Part shown: positions 1 through 8,650 of the stretch, in pieces
Layout of the letters: every line of letters starts with the position of its first letter
Numbering within the stretch: position 1 is the first letter of the stretch
Source of the DNA: an uncultured Spirochaetaceae bacterium
GTDB taxonomy: Bacteria > Spirochaetota > Spirochaetia > Sphaerochaetales > Sphaerochaetaceae
Reading direction: 5' to 3'
DNA: 64,000 bases
Assembly (NCBI GenBank): GCA_944389505.1
Contig: CALXMP010000005.1
Coordinates: forward strand, 62,001-126,000
The notes under the pieces: generated by a model
What the model was told of the DNA's origin: nothing
The model's database searches: none
The model's input: only the letters and a program-made list of their open reading frames with translations
Made by a program: the position numbers and the translations under genes

Positions 1-57
1 CCCGAAGATTCCTGTTGATGTCCAGAGCTGCATAAGTCCGGTTAAGATTGCGTCCAT
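1..57 (-). CDS. oadB: Oxaloacetate decarboxylase beta subunit, N-terminal fragment
   Basis: Only the first 19 codons are inside the window (MDAILTGLMQLWTSTGIFG); the gene runs off the left edge. The start ATG is at 57 with AAGGAG about 10 bases upstream, 16 bases after the oadA stop. The short hydrophobic start resembles OadB/GcdB, the membrane subunit that couples decarboxylation of carboxybiotin to Na+ export. Gene order gamma-alpha-beta on the minus strand supports the call strongly, although the sequence available is too short to identify alone. Confidence 0.75.
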   Translation of the reverse strand, partial: MDAILTGLMQLWTSTGIFG

Positions 58-73
58 CTGGTTTAATTCTCCT

Positions 74-2542
74 TTAGATGATCATCAGCACTGTATCTGC
101 AGAAAGCTGATCACCCTGGTTTACGAGAATCTGCTTTACCACACCATCGCATGGAGCATAGATCTCGTTCTCCATCTTCATAGCCTCCATGACCATGAGG
201 ACCTGATCCTTCTTTACTGCATCGCCGACCTTGACATTGAAGCGGAGCGCGAGGCCCGGCATCGGTGCCTTGATCTCTGTGCCTGCGCCTGCTGCTGCCT
301 GTACCGGAGCTGGCTGAGGAGCTGGAGCTGCCTGAACAGGAGCTGCCTGCTGGACAGGAGCTGGCTGAGGAGCTGGAGCTGCAACTGCAACACCGCCGAT
401 TGTCATAAGGACTTCACCAGACTGAAGCTGCTGACCCTGTGAGACTGGGATGGATGAGACAACGCCATCACATGGAGCGTAGATCTCGTTCTCCATCTTC
501 ATAGCCTCCATGACCATCACAACCTGATCTTTCTTTACTGTATCGCCGACCTTAGCGTTGATACGGAGCACGAGGCCCGGCATTGGTGCCTTGATCTCCT
601 CGGATCCTGTTACAGCAACCTGAGGCTGAGCCACAGGAGCTGCCTGTGCAGGAGCTGCCTGCTGGACAGGTGCTGGCTGAGGAGCTGGAGCTGCGACTGC
701 AACACCGCCGATTGTCATAAGGACTTCACCGGACTGGAGCTGCTGACCCTGTGAGACTGGGATGGATGAGATGACACCATCGCATGGAGCGTAGATCTCA
801 TTCTCCATCTTCATAGCTTCCATAACCATCACAACCTGATCCTTCTTCACTGCATCGCCGACCTTGACGTTGATGCGGAGGACGAGACCCGGCATTGGTG
901 CCTTGACCTCTTCAGAACCAGTTACGACAACCTGCTGAGGAGCAGCCTGCTGTACAGGTGCTGCCTGCTGTGCTGCAGCGATTCCCTCTGCAATCGAGAG
1001 AGGATAGGAAACGCCATTGACAACAGCTGCATTAGCATCGAGCTTGACGCCGTAAGCCTTTCCGTTGACTGTGACTGTGTACTCGCCATTGGAAGCCTTC
1101 TTTGCAGCTGCCGGAGCCTCTGCCTTCTTCTCCTGGCTCTTGAGTCTGACTCCATTGACCTTTGCCTTGCCTGTGAGATAGAGGATTCCCTTCTCTTTGC
1201 AGGTTGAAGCAATGAAGATATTCTCATCGTTGATTGGGAGGTTTGCCTCCTCAAGCATCTTCTTAGCAGCCTCGATACCCTTGTTCGGGTTCTTGTCGTT
1301 GATATCAACAACCTTCTCAGTTGTAGGCTCGAGCTTGAGCTGAGCTGCAGCTGCCTTTACAACCTCCGGATCCGGAGCGACAGGAGTCTTTCCGAAGTAG
1401 CCGAGGACCATCTTTCCATAGCCTTCTGCTATCTTCTTCCAAGGTCCGAACATAACGTTGTTGAAAGCCTGCTGGAAGTAGAACTGGGAAACAGGTGTAA
1501 CAGATGTGCCGAAGCCACCCTTTGCAACTGTATCGCCCATAGCCTCGACAATCTGAGGATACTTGTCCATGAGACCGTTGTCCCTGAGCATCTGGGTATT
1601 TGCTGTGAGAGCTCCGCCCGGAAGAGGGAAGAATGGGATCTCAGGATTGACTGACTTTGCCTCTGGTGGGAGGAAGTAGTCTGCCATGCACTCCTCGAAT
1701 ACCTTCTCAGCATCTCTTACCTTGTTGATATCGACATCGAGTGTGTAGTCAGTGCCTCTGAATGCATGCCACATCGTAAGAACGTCTGGCTGGCATGTTC
1801 CGCCGGAAACCGGAGACATTGAGAGGTCGATTGAGTTTGCACCTGCGTCGAGCGCTGCCATGTACTGTGCAACGGAAACACCAGCTGTCTCGTGTGAATG
1901 GAATACGATCTTCACATTTGGTCCGAGGAGCTTTCTTGCTCTCTTGACTGTCTCGAATACATTGTGTGGTGTTGATGTTCCTGATGCATCCTTGAAACAT
2001 ACAGAATCGTAAGGAATGCCTGCATCGAGGATCTGGCGGAGGATGCGCTCATAGAAATCAGGTGTATGTGCGCCTGTGACACCCTCAGGAAGGCTCATCA
2101 TCGTTACTGTTACCTCGTGCTTGAGGCCTGCGTCGTGGATTGCTCTTCCGCTATCGATGAGGTTGTTGACATCGTTGAGTGCGTCGAAGTTCCTGATTGT
2201 CGTCATGCCATGCTTCTTGAAAAGCTGTGCATGGAGCTTGATGATGTCCCTTGGCTGGGAATCAAGACCTACAACGTTGACGCCTCTTGCGAGGGTCTGG
2301 AGGTTCGCCTCAGGTCCTGCGACCTGGCGGAACTCATCCATCATCGCGAATGCATCTTCGTTTGTATAGAAATAAAGCGACTGGAATCTTGCACCGCCAC
2401 CTGCTTCGAAGTGGGTGATGCCTGCTTCCCTTGCAGCTGCGACAGCTGGCATGAAATCCTTAGTGAAAACACGGGCTCCATAGACGGACTGGAATCCATC
2501 GCGGAACGCCGTAAGCATGAAATCAACTTTCTTCTTGCCCAT
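74..2542 (-). CDS. oadA: Oxaloacetate decarboxylase alpha subunit (carboxyltransferase) with three tandem biotinyl domains
   Basis: 822 aa. Residues 1 to about 450 form the carboxyltransferase barrel: a divergent FRDGFQS motif near the start, CFKDASGT with the candidate carboxylysine, and HSHETAG with the metal-binding histidines. After a linker come three biotin carboxyl carrier domains, each with VMEAMKMENEIYAP; the biotinylated lysines are K578, K682 and K789. The linkers between them are Ala/Pro/Gln-rich. Family members normally have one biotinyl domain of a total near 600 aa, so this protein is about 200 aa longer. The enzyme transfers CO2 from oxaloacetate (or a related acid) to biotin, and OadB releases it with Na+ pumping. 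It sits between oadG and oadB. Exact substrate is not provable; a methylmalonyl-CoA or pyruvate transcarboxylase role is possible. Confidence 0.9.
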   Translation of the reverse strand: MGKKKVDFMLTAFRDGFQSVYGARVFTKDFMPAVAAAREAGITHFEAGGGARFQSLYFYTNEDAFAMMDEFRQVAGPEANLQTLARGVNVVGLDSQPRDIIKLHAQLFKKHGMTTIRNFDALNDVNNLIDSGRAIHDAGLKHEVTVTMMSLPEGVTGAHTPDFYERILRQILDAGIPYDSVCFKDASGTSTPHNVFETVKRARKLLGPNVKIVFHSHETAGVSVAQYMAALDAGANSIDLSMSPVSGGTCQPDVLTMWHAFRGTDYTLDVDINKVRDAEKVFEECMADYFLPPEAKSVNPEIPFFPLPGGALTANTQMLRDNGLMDKYPQIVEAMGDTVAKGGFGTSVTPVSQFYFQQAFNNVMFGPWKKIAEGYGKMVLGYFGKTPVAPDPEVVKAAAAQLKLEPTTEKVVDINDKNPNKGIEAAKKMLEEANLPINDENIFIASTCKEKGILYLTGKAKVNGVRLKSQEKKAEAPAAAKKASNGEYTVTVNGKAYGVKLDANAAVVNGVSYPLSIAEGIAAAQQAAPVQQAAPQQVVVTGSEEVKAPMPGLVLRINVKVGDAVKKDQVVMVMEAMKMENEIYAPCDGVISSIPVSQGQQLQSGEVLMTIGGVAVAAPAPQPAPVQQAAPAQAAPVAQPQVAVTGSEEIKAPMPGLVLRINAKVGDTVKKDQVVMVMEAMKMENEIYAPCDGVVSSIPVSQGQQLQSGEVLMTIGGVAVAAPAPQPAPVQQAAPVQAAPAPQPAPVQAAAGAGTEIKAPMPGLALRFNVKVGDAVKKDQVLMVMEAMKMENEIYAPCDGVVKQILVNQGDQLSADTVLMII

Positions 2543-2561
2543 TTTCTGCTAACCCCTTTCC

Positions 2562-2864
2562 TTAATTTCTTGATTTGTCGTAAGCAGCTGCAATTGCTGC
2601 GGCGACTGCCGCATCATCGTTCACGGGTGCGGCTGCCACGGTCCTAGCGGCTGTTGCAGCAGGTGCTGCAGCCTCTGTCTTGGCTTTGGCATTGGCCGGA
2701 TGGTTCGGATCCCTCATGCAGAGCTTACTCATGATTTTCGTGATGTAGATAAGCAGTACAAGGAATACGAAGACCGTGCCCATTCCAAGAACCAGGAGCA
2801 CAAGACCGTCGTAAAGCTGAGCAATAAGCTCTTCTCTCGGCATGTTATATAACAATCCCAACAT
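2562..2864 (-). CDS. oadG: Oxaloacetate decarboxylase gamma subunit
   Basis: 100 aa. One membrane segment at about residues 18-42 (LVLLVLGMGTVFVFLVLLIY) is typical of the OadG/sodium pump decarboxylase gamma family, followed by an Ala-rich cytoplasmic tail with charged ends. The gamma subunit anchors and stabilises the alpha-beta complex at the inner membrane. The start has GGAG seven bases upstream. First gene of the operon, 19 bases before oadA. Confidence 0.88.
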   Translation of the reverse strand: MLGLLYNMPREELIAQLYDGLVLLVLGMGTVFVFLVLLIYITKIMSKLCMRDPNHPANAKAKTEAAAPAATAARTVAAAPVNDDAAVAAAIAAAYDKSRN

Positions 2865-2876
2865 GTTTAACTCCTG

Positions 2877-2935
2877 TACCGAAAAGCATCGGTATTCAAG
2901 TCCAGAATATATCAGAGATTGGGAAGTAGGTGCAA
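2877..2935 (-). promoter_or_regulatory. Probable oadGAB promoter and leader hairpin
   Basis: Minus strand: TTGCAC (2935-2930), 18-base spacer, TATATT (2911-2906), then a 6-bp hairpin TACCGA/TCGGTA (2894-2877) just before the ribosome site of oadG. The hexamers are only fair matches. The rest of the 250-base gap to 3114 shows no gene. Confidence 0.4.
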
Positions 2936-3077
2936 TATGCGGGCGCGATGGAAAAAGGGGGTATGGAAGACAATAATCGCTGAATTAATACTTTCTTATC
3001 ATTCTGCAGTGATAATGCGTGAATAATGTTCCAGACGGAATATTATCATGGAGATGATGGCAATATAATGGGAGGAC

Positions 3078-3104
3078 AGAAATAAGGGGGCTTTGCCAGC
3101 CCCC
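3078..3104 (-). terminator. Intrinsic terminator of the SIMPL-domain gene
   Basis: 7-bp GC-rich stem (GGGGGCT 3086-3092 with AGCCCCC 3098-3104), 5-base loop, followed on the minus strand by TTATTTCT. It lies 10 bases past the stop of the minus-strand gene ending at 3115. Confidence 0.85.
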
Positions 3105-3114
3105 TCGGATCGGA

Positions 3115-3795
3115 TCAGTTGAGTGTGTAGGTTATAGAGACCTCTGCCCGTGCCGTCACATCTCCTGCTCTGTATGTCACGCTGCTGTTGCCTGCCATAT
3201 CCATTGATGCAGCCTCAAGCCTGAAAAGAGGTGCATAGGAAGGAGAGGAGTCGGAAATCCTTTCAACGCTTCCGAGAACCGCGCCTGCGGCCTCTGCATA
3301 TGTCTCAGCCTTATCGCGCGCATCCTTTACAGCACCAATCCTTGCAGCCTTGAGCGCTTCCGCCATCTTTGTCGATGAGAGCGAGATCGATGAGAGCGTT
3401 ATGCCATCTAGCTCGGAAAGCCTTCCATATATAGGACCAATGCTGTCCATATTCCTTATTGTTATCTCAAGGGACTGCGATGCGGACTGCCCTGTATGGA
3501 CCCTCTCCCCATCTTTATAGATATATTCAGGGGTTACGCCGATATATGAGGTAGTTATGTCATCATCGGCAAGCCCATACTCCGACTCAAGAATCGCTAT
3601 TGCCTCATTGATCATTGCAGACGTCTTGTCCATGGCTTCCTTTGTTGTCTGCTCTGTGAATGAAGCCGTAAGCGTGAATGAAGCCATATCGGGGACTGCC
3701 GATACCTCGGCGCTCCCTGATACCGTTATCGTGCCTGCTGCGAAGCAGGATAGCGATGCGGCCAATAATGCCGTTATCATGATTGCCTTTCTCAT
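3115..3795 (-). CDS. SIMPL-domain (DUF541) periplasmic protein
   Basis: 226 aa from the chosen start MRKAIMITALLAASLSCFA, a signal peptide cleaved near residue 20; an upstream ATG at 3831 would add 12 residues without improving the signal. The mature part begins TITVSGSAEVSAVPDMASFTLT, the usual opening of SIMPL proteins, and keeps the alternating beta pattern to the end. Family members (BP26/OMP28 type) form periplasmic ring assemblies of unclear role. Single-gene unit with its own terminator, divergent from mrp. Confidence 0.85.
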   Translation of the reverse strand: MRKAIMITALLAASLSCFAAGTITVSGSAEVSAVPDMASFTLTASFTEQTTKEAMDKTSAMINEAIAILESEYGLADDDITTSYIGVTPEYIYKDGERVHTGQSASQSLEITIRNMDSIGPIYGRLSELDGITLSSISLSSTKMAEALKAARIGAVKDARDKAETYAEAAGAVLGSVERISDSSPSYAPLFRLEAASMDMAGNSSVTYRAGDVTARAEVSITYTLN

Positions 3796-3886
3796 ATTCC
3801 GGATTATATTCCATGTTCTGTGGACGAGCATGGAGAAAGGAAGGAGATAATATGTGTTCTCTTTGCTTCACTTGTTCCATTTACAG

Positions 3887-3895
3887 TGCTATCTT
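3887..3895 (+). promoter_or_regulatory. Extended -10 of mrp (near-leaderless)
   Basis: TGC followed by TATCTT, ending 9 bases before the mrp ATG. No Shine-Dalgarno is visible before that ATG, so the transcript probably begins within about 4 bases of it. Same arrangement as several other genes in this window. Confidence 0.45.
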
Positions 3896-3904
3896 TAAGC
3901 TACT

Positions 3905-4825
3905 ATGGCTGATAATCAGATGGATGAGTATGAGGCTCAGGATAAGCGTATCCGCGAGCGGATGGATAGAATCGGACGCAAGATAATGATAATGTCCGGG
4001 AAGGGCGGTGTAGGCAAGACCACTGTGACGGTGAATCTTGCGAATGCCCTTGTCGATATGGGATGCACAGTCGGTGTGCTTGATACGGACCTCCATGGAC
4101 CGAATGTCGCTGTTATGTTCGGCTGCAAGGATGCTGAGCTTATGTCGGAGGATGGGCATACATTCATTCCTGTTACTCCAAGACCCGGGCTTAAAGTCAT
4201 GTCGCTTGCATTCGCCCTTGAAGATCCCGATGCACCTGTCATCTGGCGCGGATCGCTCAAGAACAGTGCTATCAGGCAGTTCCTTTCCGATGTGGAGTGG
4301 GGCGACCTGGACTATCTTCTGATAGACACGCCCCCAGGAACAGGTGATGAGCAGCTCACAGTCTGCCAGTCAATCCCTGAGCTTACAGGCTCGATAATCG
4401 TCACAACACCGCAGGAGGTGGCAGTACTTGATGCACGCCGTTCCGTAAACTTCTCACGCAAGCTCGGTGTTGCGATCATCGGTGTGATTGAGAATATGTC
4501 GGGTCTCATCTGCCCACACTGCAAGGAGGATATCCCTATCTTCGGCAAAGGCGGCGGAAAGAAGATGTGCCAGGAGATGCATGTGCCATTCCTTGGTGCC
4601 ATCCCGATGGAAATCGGTCTTCCTGAAGCTGAGGATGAAGGCAAGGAGTGGGTTGCAGAGACGGGCCACCCATCTGCAGAGGCGCTCAAGGCCATTGCCA
4701 ATGAGATCAACAACGGAACCGCGTGCTCCACATCCCGTGATACATCGTTCCTCGGGACTCCGTCCTGCAAGCCTTCCGCATGTGCGTCCTGCACATCGAA
4801 CTGCCCATCGAGGAAGAAGCAATGA
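3905..4825 (+). CDS. mrp: Mrp/NBP35-type iron-sulfur cluster carrier ATPase
   Basis: 306 aa. Deviant Walker A SGKGGVGKTT at residues 31-40, the DTPPGTGDE switch region, and the CxxC pair C203/C206 that bridges an Fe-S cluster in the dimer. The C-terminal tail is unusual, with four further cysteines (CSTS, CKPSACASCTSNC), possibly a second metal site. Mrp proteins carry Fe-S clusters to apoproteins in the cytoplasm. It overlaps the next gene by ATGA, so the two are co-translated. No SD; see the -10 at 3887. Confidence 0.9.
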   Translation: MADNQMDEYEAQDKRIRERMDRIGRKIMIMSGKGGVGKTTVTVNLANALVDMGCTVGVLDTDLHGPNVAVMFGCKDAELMSEDGHTFIPVTPRPGLKVMSLAFALEDPDAPVIWRGSLKNSAIRQFLSDVEWGDLDYLLIDTPPGTGDEQLTVCQSIPELTGSIIVTTPQEVAVLDARRSVNFSRKLGVAIIGVIENMSGLICPHCKEDIPIFGKGGGKKMCQEMHVPFLGAIPMEIGLPEAEDEGKEWVAETGHPSAEALKAIANEINNGTACSTSRDTSFLGTPSCKPSACASCTSNCPSRKKQ

Positions 4826-5400
4826 GAGAGCTTGGCTGGAGGACGGATAGCGAGAAGAAGGTCTTCTCAACCCCTATCTTTGATATCTCCGAGATGGAGA
4901 GGACATCGCATGACGGCAGACATGGTAAATTCGTCAGGCTCGACAGCCCTGACTGGGTTGTTGCGATTCCATGGTTCAGAAGACAGGACGGTGTTCCATG
5001 CTTTGTCATGGAGGAGCAGTGGAGGCATGGTCCCGGACGTGTGACAAGGGAGTTCCCCGCCGGTCTTGTCGAGAAGGGCGAGAGCGGCGAGGATGCTGCG
5101 AAAAGGGAGCTTATGGAGGAGACCGGCATGTCCGGGAAGTTCACTCTTCTTGGAGCTGCATGCCCGAATCCGGCGTTCATGAACAATGTCCAGTCATTTT
5201 TCCTCGTTGAGGATATAAGGAAGGAAGGCGGACAGAGCCTCGATCCGAATGAGGAGATAGTCGTAATAGAGGTTCCTGTCGAGGAGGTCATCCGCGATAT
5301 GGGTGAGGGCCTCTATGATAATGGAATAATGATGGAAGCGATTGGCTTCTTCATGCGCTATGCGGAGAAGCATCCTCAGTTGAGGACGCTCACCGTATAA
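4822..5400 (+). CDS. Nudix hydrolase, ADP-ribose pyrophosphatase-like
   Basis: 192 aa. The Nudix box GX5EX7REUXEEXGU is complete at residues 81-103 (ending RELMEETGM). The N-terminal beta region with FVMEEQWRHGPGR resembles ADP-ribose pyrophosphatases (NudF type), but substrate specificity cannot be read from sequence. The start MRELGW overlaps the mrp stop (ATGA) with GAGGAAG upstream. The 3' end overlaps gpsA, convergent, by 25 bases. Confidence 0.85.
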   Translation: MRELGWRTDSEKKVFSTPIFDISEMERTSHDGRHGKFVRLDSPDWVVAIPWFRRQDGVPCFVMEEQWRHGPGRVTREFPAGLVEKGESGEDAAKRELMEETGMSGKFTLLGAACPNPAFMNNVQSFFLVEDIRKEGGQSLDPNEEIVVIEVPVEEVIRDMGEGLYDNGIMMEAIGFFMRYAEKHPQLRTLTV

Positions 5401-6335
5401 TCATTGAGGCTGTCGTTCTCATAGAGCAGCCTATAGAGAGCCTGGACAAGGGGGAATTCGCCAGCGACGTTCTTCTCCCTTGTTATCTCTCCCATGAGCT
5501 TCACGGTCCTGAATCCTTCAACCACCGTTGATGATTTCGATTCAGGATCGAAGCCGAATCCCTTTCCTATAAGCATTCCGAGCGTTCTGTTCCTTGAGAG
5601 ATCATTGAGGGCTGTCAGTCCAAGATCTCCGATGCCGCAGTAGCGGAATATCGTGTCGGATTCGCAGCCGAAGATCCTCAGGAACCCACGCATCTCATTC
5701 ACAGCCTTCGTATATACAAGGAAGTCTACGTTCGGGCTATTGAACTTGCCGGATACGAGGCCTATCGCTATCGCATACATGTTCTTCAGGATGCTCATGA
5801 GCTCCACGGCACGTACATCGCTGGAGTAATCCAGAGAGAACTGCGTATCGGTCAGAACTTCCTTCTTGAAGTACTCATAGTCCGAACGCTGGCCACCGAA
5901 TGTGAAAGAGGTAGGGAATCCGTTTATCGTTTCGATTGCGAATGAAGGTCCCTTCATGCTCGCTGTACGGCTGAATGGTATGTTCTCCGTGATGAATGCG
6001 CCATCATCGCTCATTCCTTTGGCAAGGTTCACGATGAGAGGTTCCTTATCGGTATTCTTGCGTATCTCCTCGGAGAACGGGACAATGGCCTTTGATGGTA
6101 TTACAAGCATTATGACATCCGCTTCCTTGAATACCGAGAATGAGGATGTCGCTGTCAGGTATCGTGAGAGAAAGCGGGTAGGGAAGTACTTCCTGTTCTG
6201 ATGGTGCTCGTTTATATCCTTCTCGACATCCTTCTCAATCGTATGGAGTGTCACTCTGTTCTTTGTATTCCACGATAGTCTTTCAGCGACTGCTGTTCCG
6301 AATGTTCCTGCGCCTGCGATGATTATATTATTCAA
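5376..6335 (-). CDS. gpsA: NAD(P)-dependent glycerol-3-phosphate dehydrogenase
   Basis: 319 aa from a TTG start at 6335 preceded by AGGAGG; the TTG overlaps the stop of the upstream alpha-galactosidase (TTGA), so translation is coupled. N-terminal Rossmann motif IIIAGAGTFGTAVAERL, PSKAIVPF, then VNLAKGM, KGPSFA, and the C-terminal catalytic segment with LKNMYAIAIGLVSG and GIGDLGLT. It makes sn-glycerol-3-phosphate for membrane lipids from dihydroxyacetone phosphate. Divergent in places (GPSFAIE instead of GPSFA.E) but all core motifs are present. Confidence 0.88.
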   Translation of the reverse strand: MNNIIIAGAGTFGTAVAERLSWNTKNRVTLHTIEKDVEKDINEHHQNRKYFPTRFLSRYLTATSSFSVFKEADVIMLVIPSKAIVPFSEEIRKNTDKEPLIVNLAKGMSDDGAFITENIPFSRTASMKGPSFAIETINGFPTSFTFGGQRSDYEYFKKEVLTDTQFSLDYSSDVRAVELMSILKNMYAIAIGLVSGKFNSPNVDFLVYTKAVNEMRGFLRIFGCESDTIFRYCGIGDLGLTALNDLSRNRTLGMLIGKGFGFDPESKSSTVVEGFRTVKLMGEITREKNVAGEFPLVQALYRLLYENDSLNDYTVSVLN

Positions 6336-8593
6336 TCCTCGATCCTCCTGATGATGTATAGTCTGGAAGAGAAGTCCCCAAGCATCCTCATTCCCTCCCT
6401 GTATCCATTCCCGGATACCTGCTCGACAAGCGATACCCCCGCATATTTCAGGGCATCTCCCGGTACGGTATAGCATTCGCTCTCCTGCGGGTATGAAGAG
6501 GCTTCCTGGTCTGTCAGAAGATGACTTCTGGAGAATATCCTGTAGTCATACTCAGAAGATGCCTGGCTGACGAAGATCTTCTCCGCAGAGGTATTCGGTA
6601 TGATTCTCTTCTGCAGATACAGCATAAGTATCGTGCTCCTGTCCTTGCTTGCAACCGACCAGATTATCCTGTTGCCGTTCTCCTCAAGCCTGAACGAACC
6701 GAACTGGAAAAGCATCCTGTAGCTCTTGTAGAACTCAACCTGCTGCCTGAAAGCCGCCATCTCGATCCTGGAGAGCGTGGATGGATCGAGAGAATAGGAA
6801 AGCACACCGAATGCCGCGACATTGAAACGCGTCTCCCTGTCTGTGATGCGGTGTGTCATCGAATTTGGCGAAGGTGAGACCGATGACTCAATCACGGAAA
6901 GCGGGTAGAGCATCGCTGCATTGGCTATCATGGAAGCTCTCTCGATAGGGTCGGAATCGACGCTCAGCCAGATTGAGGCCGAGTAGCAGAGCATGCCAAG
7001 GTCGAAACGCGCACCGCCGGAGGCACTTGTCTCTATATACAGTCCCGGGAATCTCCTTCCTATCGATCCAAGTATCTGATAGAGCCCCAGGATGTATTTA
7101 TGGCAGAACGTCCCATAGTCCTTTATATCCTGATACGAGAAGATATCCGAATAATGGCGCGACATATCCCACCGGAGGTAATCGACGCGGCAGCGGTCTA
7201 TGACCGATGATACTGTATTGACTATCCAGTCCCTGACATCCTGCCTTGTCAGATCGAGAAGCTCCTCGCTGCGGCCTTTCGCATTCTCCTCATCGGTTCT
7301 GCCTATTATCCAGTCAGGATGCTCTTTGTACAGAAGCGATTTACCACTGATGCCTTCCGGTTCGAACCATAATCCGAACAGCAGTCCCATTCTGTGCACG
7401 CTCTCCGAAACCTCAAAGAGCCCTTCAGGGAATTTCATCGTGTTTGCATGCCAGTCTCCGACGCTTGTACGGTCATTGCGCCTTGCGCCGAACCAGCCGT
7501 CATCGACGATGATGCCTTCAAGCCCCATTTCCTTTGCGCCTTCGGCCATGTCGAGGACACGCTTCTCTGAGAGAGCATAGTACGCTCCCTCCCATGTATT
7601 GAGCATAAGAGGTCTCATCCTGCTCGACCATACGCTTCTGATGATCGCACTGTCGGCGAATGCATGCATCTTCTCCGATGCGCTCCATAGGCCATCCGGG
7701 CTGCAGACTATCACAGCCTCCGGTGATGTGAATGACTCGCCTGGATTCAGCGGCCATGAGAACATGTCCGGATTTATTCCCCAGACTATATGGGTCAGAC
7801 CATGCGGCGTCTGGGAGAAGACTGCTCTGTGAGGACCTGAGTAGATGAGGTTGCAGATATATGCAGTGCCATTGCTGTCCTCAAGTATGAAGCCCGGATT
7901 GGCTTCTGCAGATGATGCCATCCTCCTTGATTCCGATACGATGCTGCCTTCCTCTATCTTCCTTGTGGTCTTCCCGAACTCCCTTGCCCATGTCCCTGAG
8001 AATGTTGTTACCGCCATATCCCGGGTCCTGAAATCGAGCTGTGCGGATGCTAGTGCACGTATCGTCAGGCCGTTTTTGCCTTTTGCTGTCACGATGCTGC
8101 GCCTTGTTATGGCATCGAGGGAGGGGAAAACCGTATAGATAAGCCTCAGCTCGATCTGCCTCAGATCATCGTCGAAGATGAGCTCAAGGGTCTCCGCCTC
8201 TCCTGCTTTATCCTTTGCCTGGGGCAATCCGCTGCCCATGGTGAGGATTCCATCATGCTTCCTGTATCCGGAGAATCTGAAATCAGCAGTACGCTCTCCC
8301 TTGTCTCCCCATGATAGAGCTATGAGAGGAACCCTGTAGTCTCCTTTTCCCTCCGATGAGAACTCCAGAAGCGAATCGTCGAGCGCGAGGGAGAAGTCAT
8401 CCTCGGATATATAAGTCGCCATGCCCGGGGAAATGTACCTTTTCTCCCGGATTGCTGTCAGGGATGCCCCCGCGTCCCTGAGCCTCTTTCCATAGTACAG
8501 ATGCTCAGCATGTCCCGAAGGGAGTATGTGCACTATATAACTTGTATTGTCTGTAGCAATGTGGAATATGCTTCCATTTTCGATTCCTATCAT
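6332..8593 (-). CDS. Alpha-galactosidase, glycoside hydrolase family 36
   Basis: 753 aa, the usual length for GH36. An N-terminal beta-supersandwich is followed by the catalytic barrel: VDDGWFGARRND, nucleophile D476 in YLRWDMSRH (most homologues read KWDMNR), SASGGARFDLG, and the acid/base aspartate in SVDSDPIER (D546/D548). No signal peptide, so it acts in the cytoplasm on imported alpha-galactosides such as melibiose or raffinose fragments. First gene of a two-gene unit with gpsA; divergent from the gene at 8651. Confidence 0.9.
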   Translation of the reverse strand: MIGIENGSIFHIATDNTSYIVHILPSGHAEHLYYGKRLRDAGASLTAIREKRYISPGMATYISEDDFSLALDDSLLEFSSEGKGDYRVPLIALSWGDKGERTADFRFSGYRKHDGILTMGSGLPQAKDKAGEAETLELIFDDDLRQIELRLIYTVFPSLDAITRRSIVTAKGKNGLTIRALASAQLDFRTRDMAVTTFSGTWAREFGKTTRKIEEGSIVSESRRMASSAEANPGFILEDSNGTAYICNLIYSGPHRAVFSQTPHGLTHIVWGINPDMFSWPLNPGESFTSPEAVIVCSPDGLWSASEKMHAFADSAIIRSVWSSRMRPLMLNTWEGAYYALSEKRVLDMAEGAKEMGLEGIIVDDGWFGARRNDRTSVGDWHANTMKFPEGLFEVSESVHRMGLLFGLWFEPEGISGKSLLYKEHPDWIIGRTDEENAKGRSEELLDLTRQDVRDWIVNTVSSVIDRCRVDYLRWDMSRHYSDIFSYQDIKDYGTFCHKYILGLYQILGSIGRRFPGLYIETSASGGARFDLGMLCYSASIWLSVDSDPIERASMIANAAMLYPLSVIESSVSPSPNSMTHRITDRETRFNVAAFGVLSYSLDPSTLSRIEMAAFRQQVEFYKSYRMLFQFGSFRLEENGNRIIWSVASKDRSTILMLYLQKRIIPNTSAEKIFVSQASSEYDYRIFSRSHLLTDQEASSYPQESECYTVPGDALKYAGVSLVEQVSGNGYREGMRMLGDFSSRLYIIRRIED

Positions 8594-8650
8594 GGCAGAC
8601 CTCGGCTCTATATTATATAATATTCTATATCAAAGGAGAAATCTGTCACA
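8594..8650. promoter_or_regulatory. Divergent promoter region
   Basis: 57-base AT-rich gap between the start of the GH36 gene (minus) and the gene at 8651 (plus). It contains TATATTATATAATATTC; TATAAT-like hexamers can be drawn on both strands. AAAGGAGA at 8632-8639 is the ribosome site of the plus-strand gene. Confidence 0.4.

Noticed and set aside
922-2369. Several long open frames opposite or out of frame with oadA
   Set aside because: Strong codon bias of oadA creates open shadow frames; none has a start site, domain or sensible composition.
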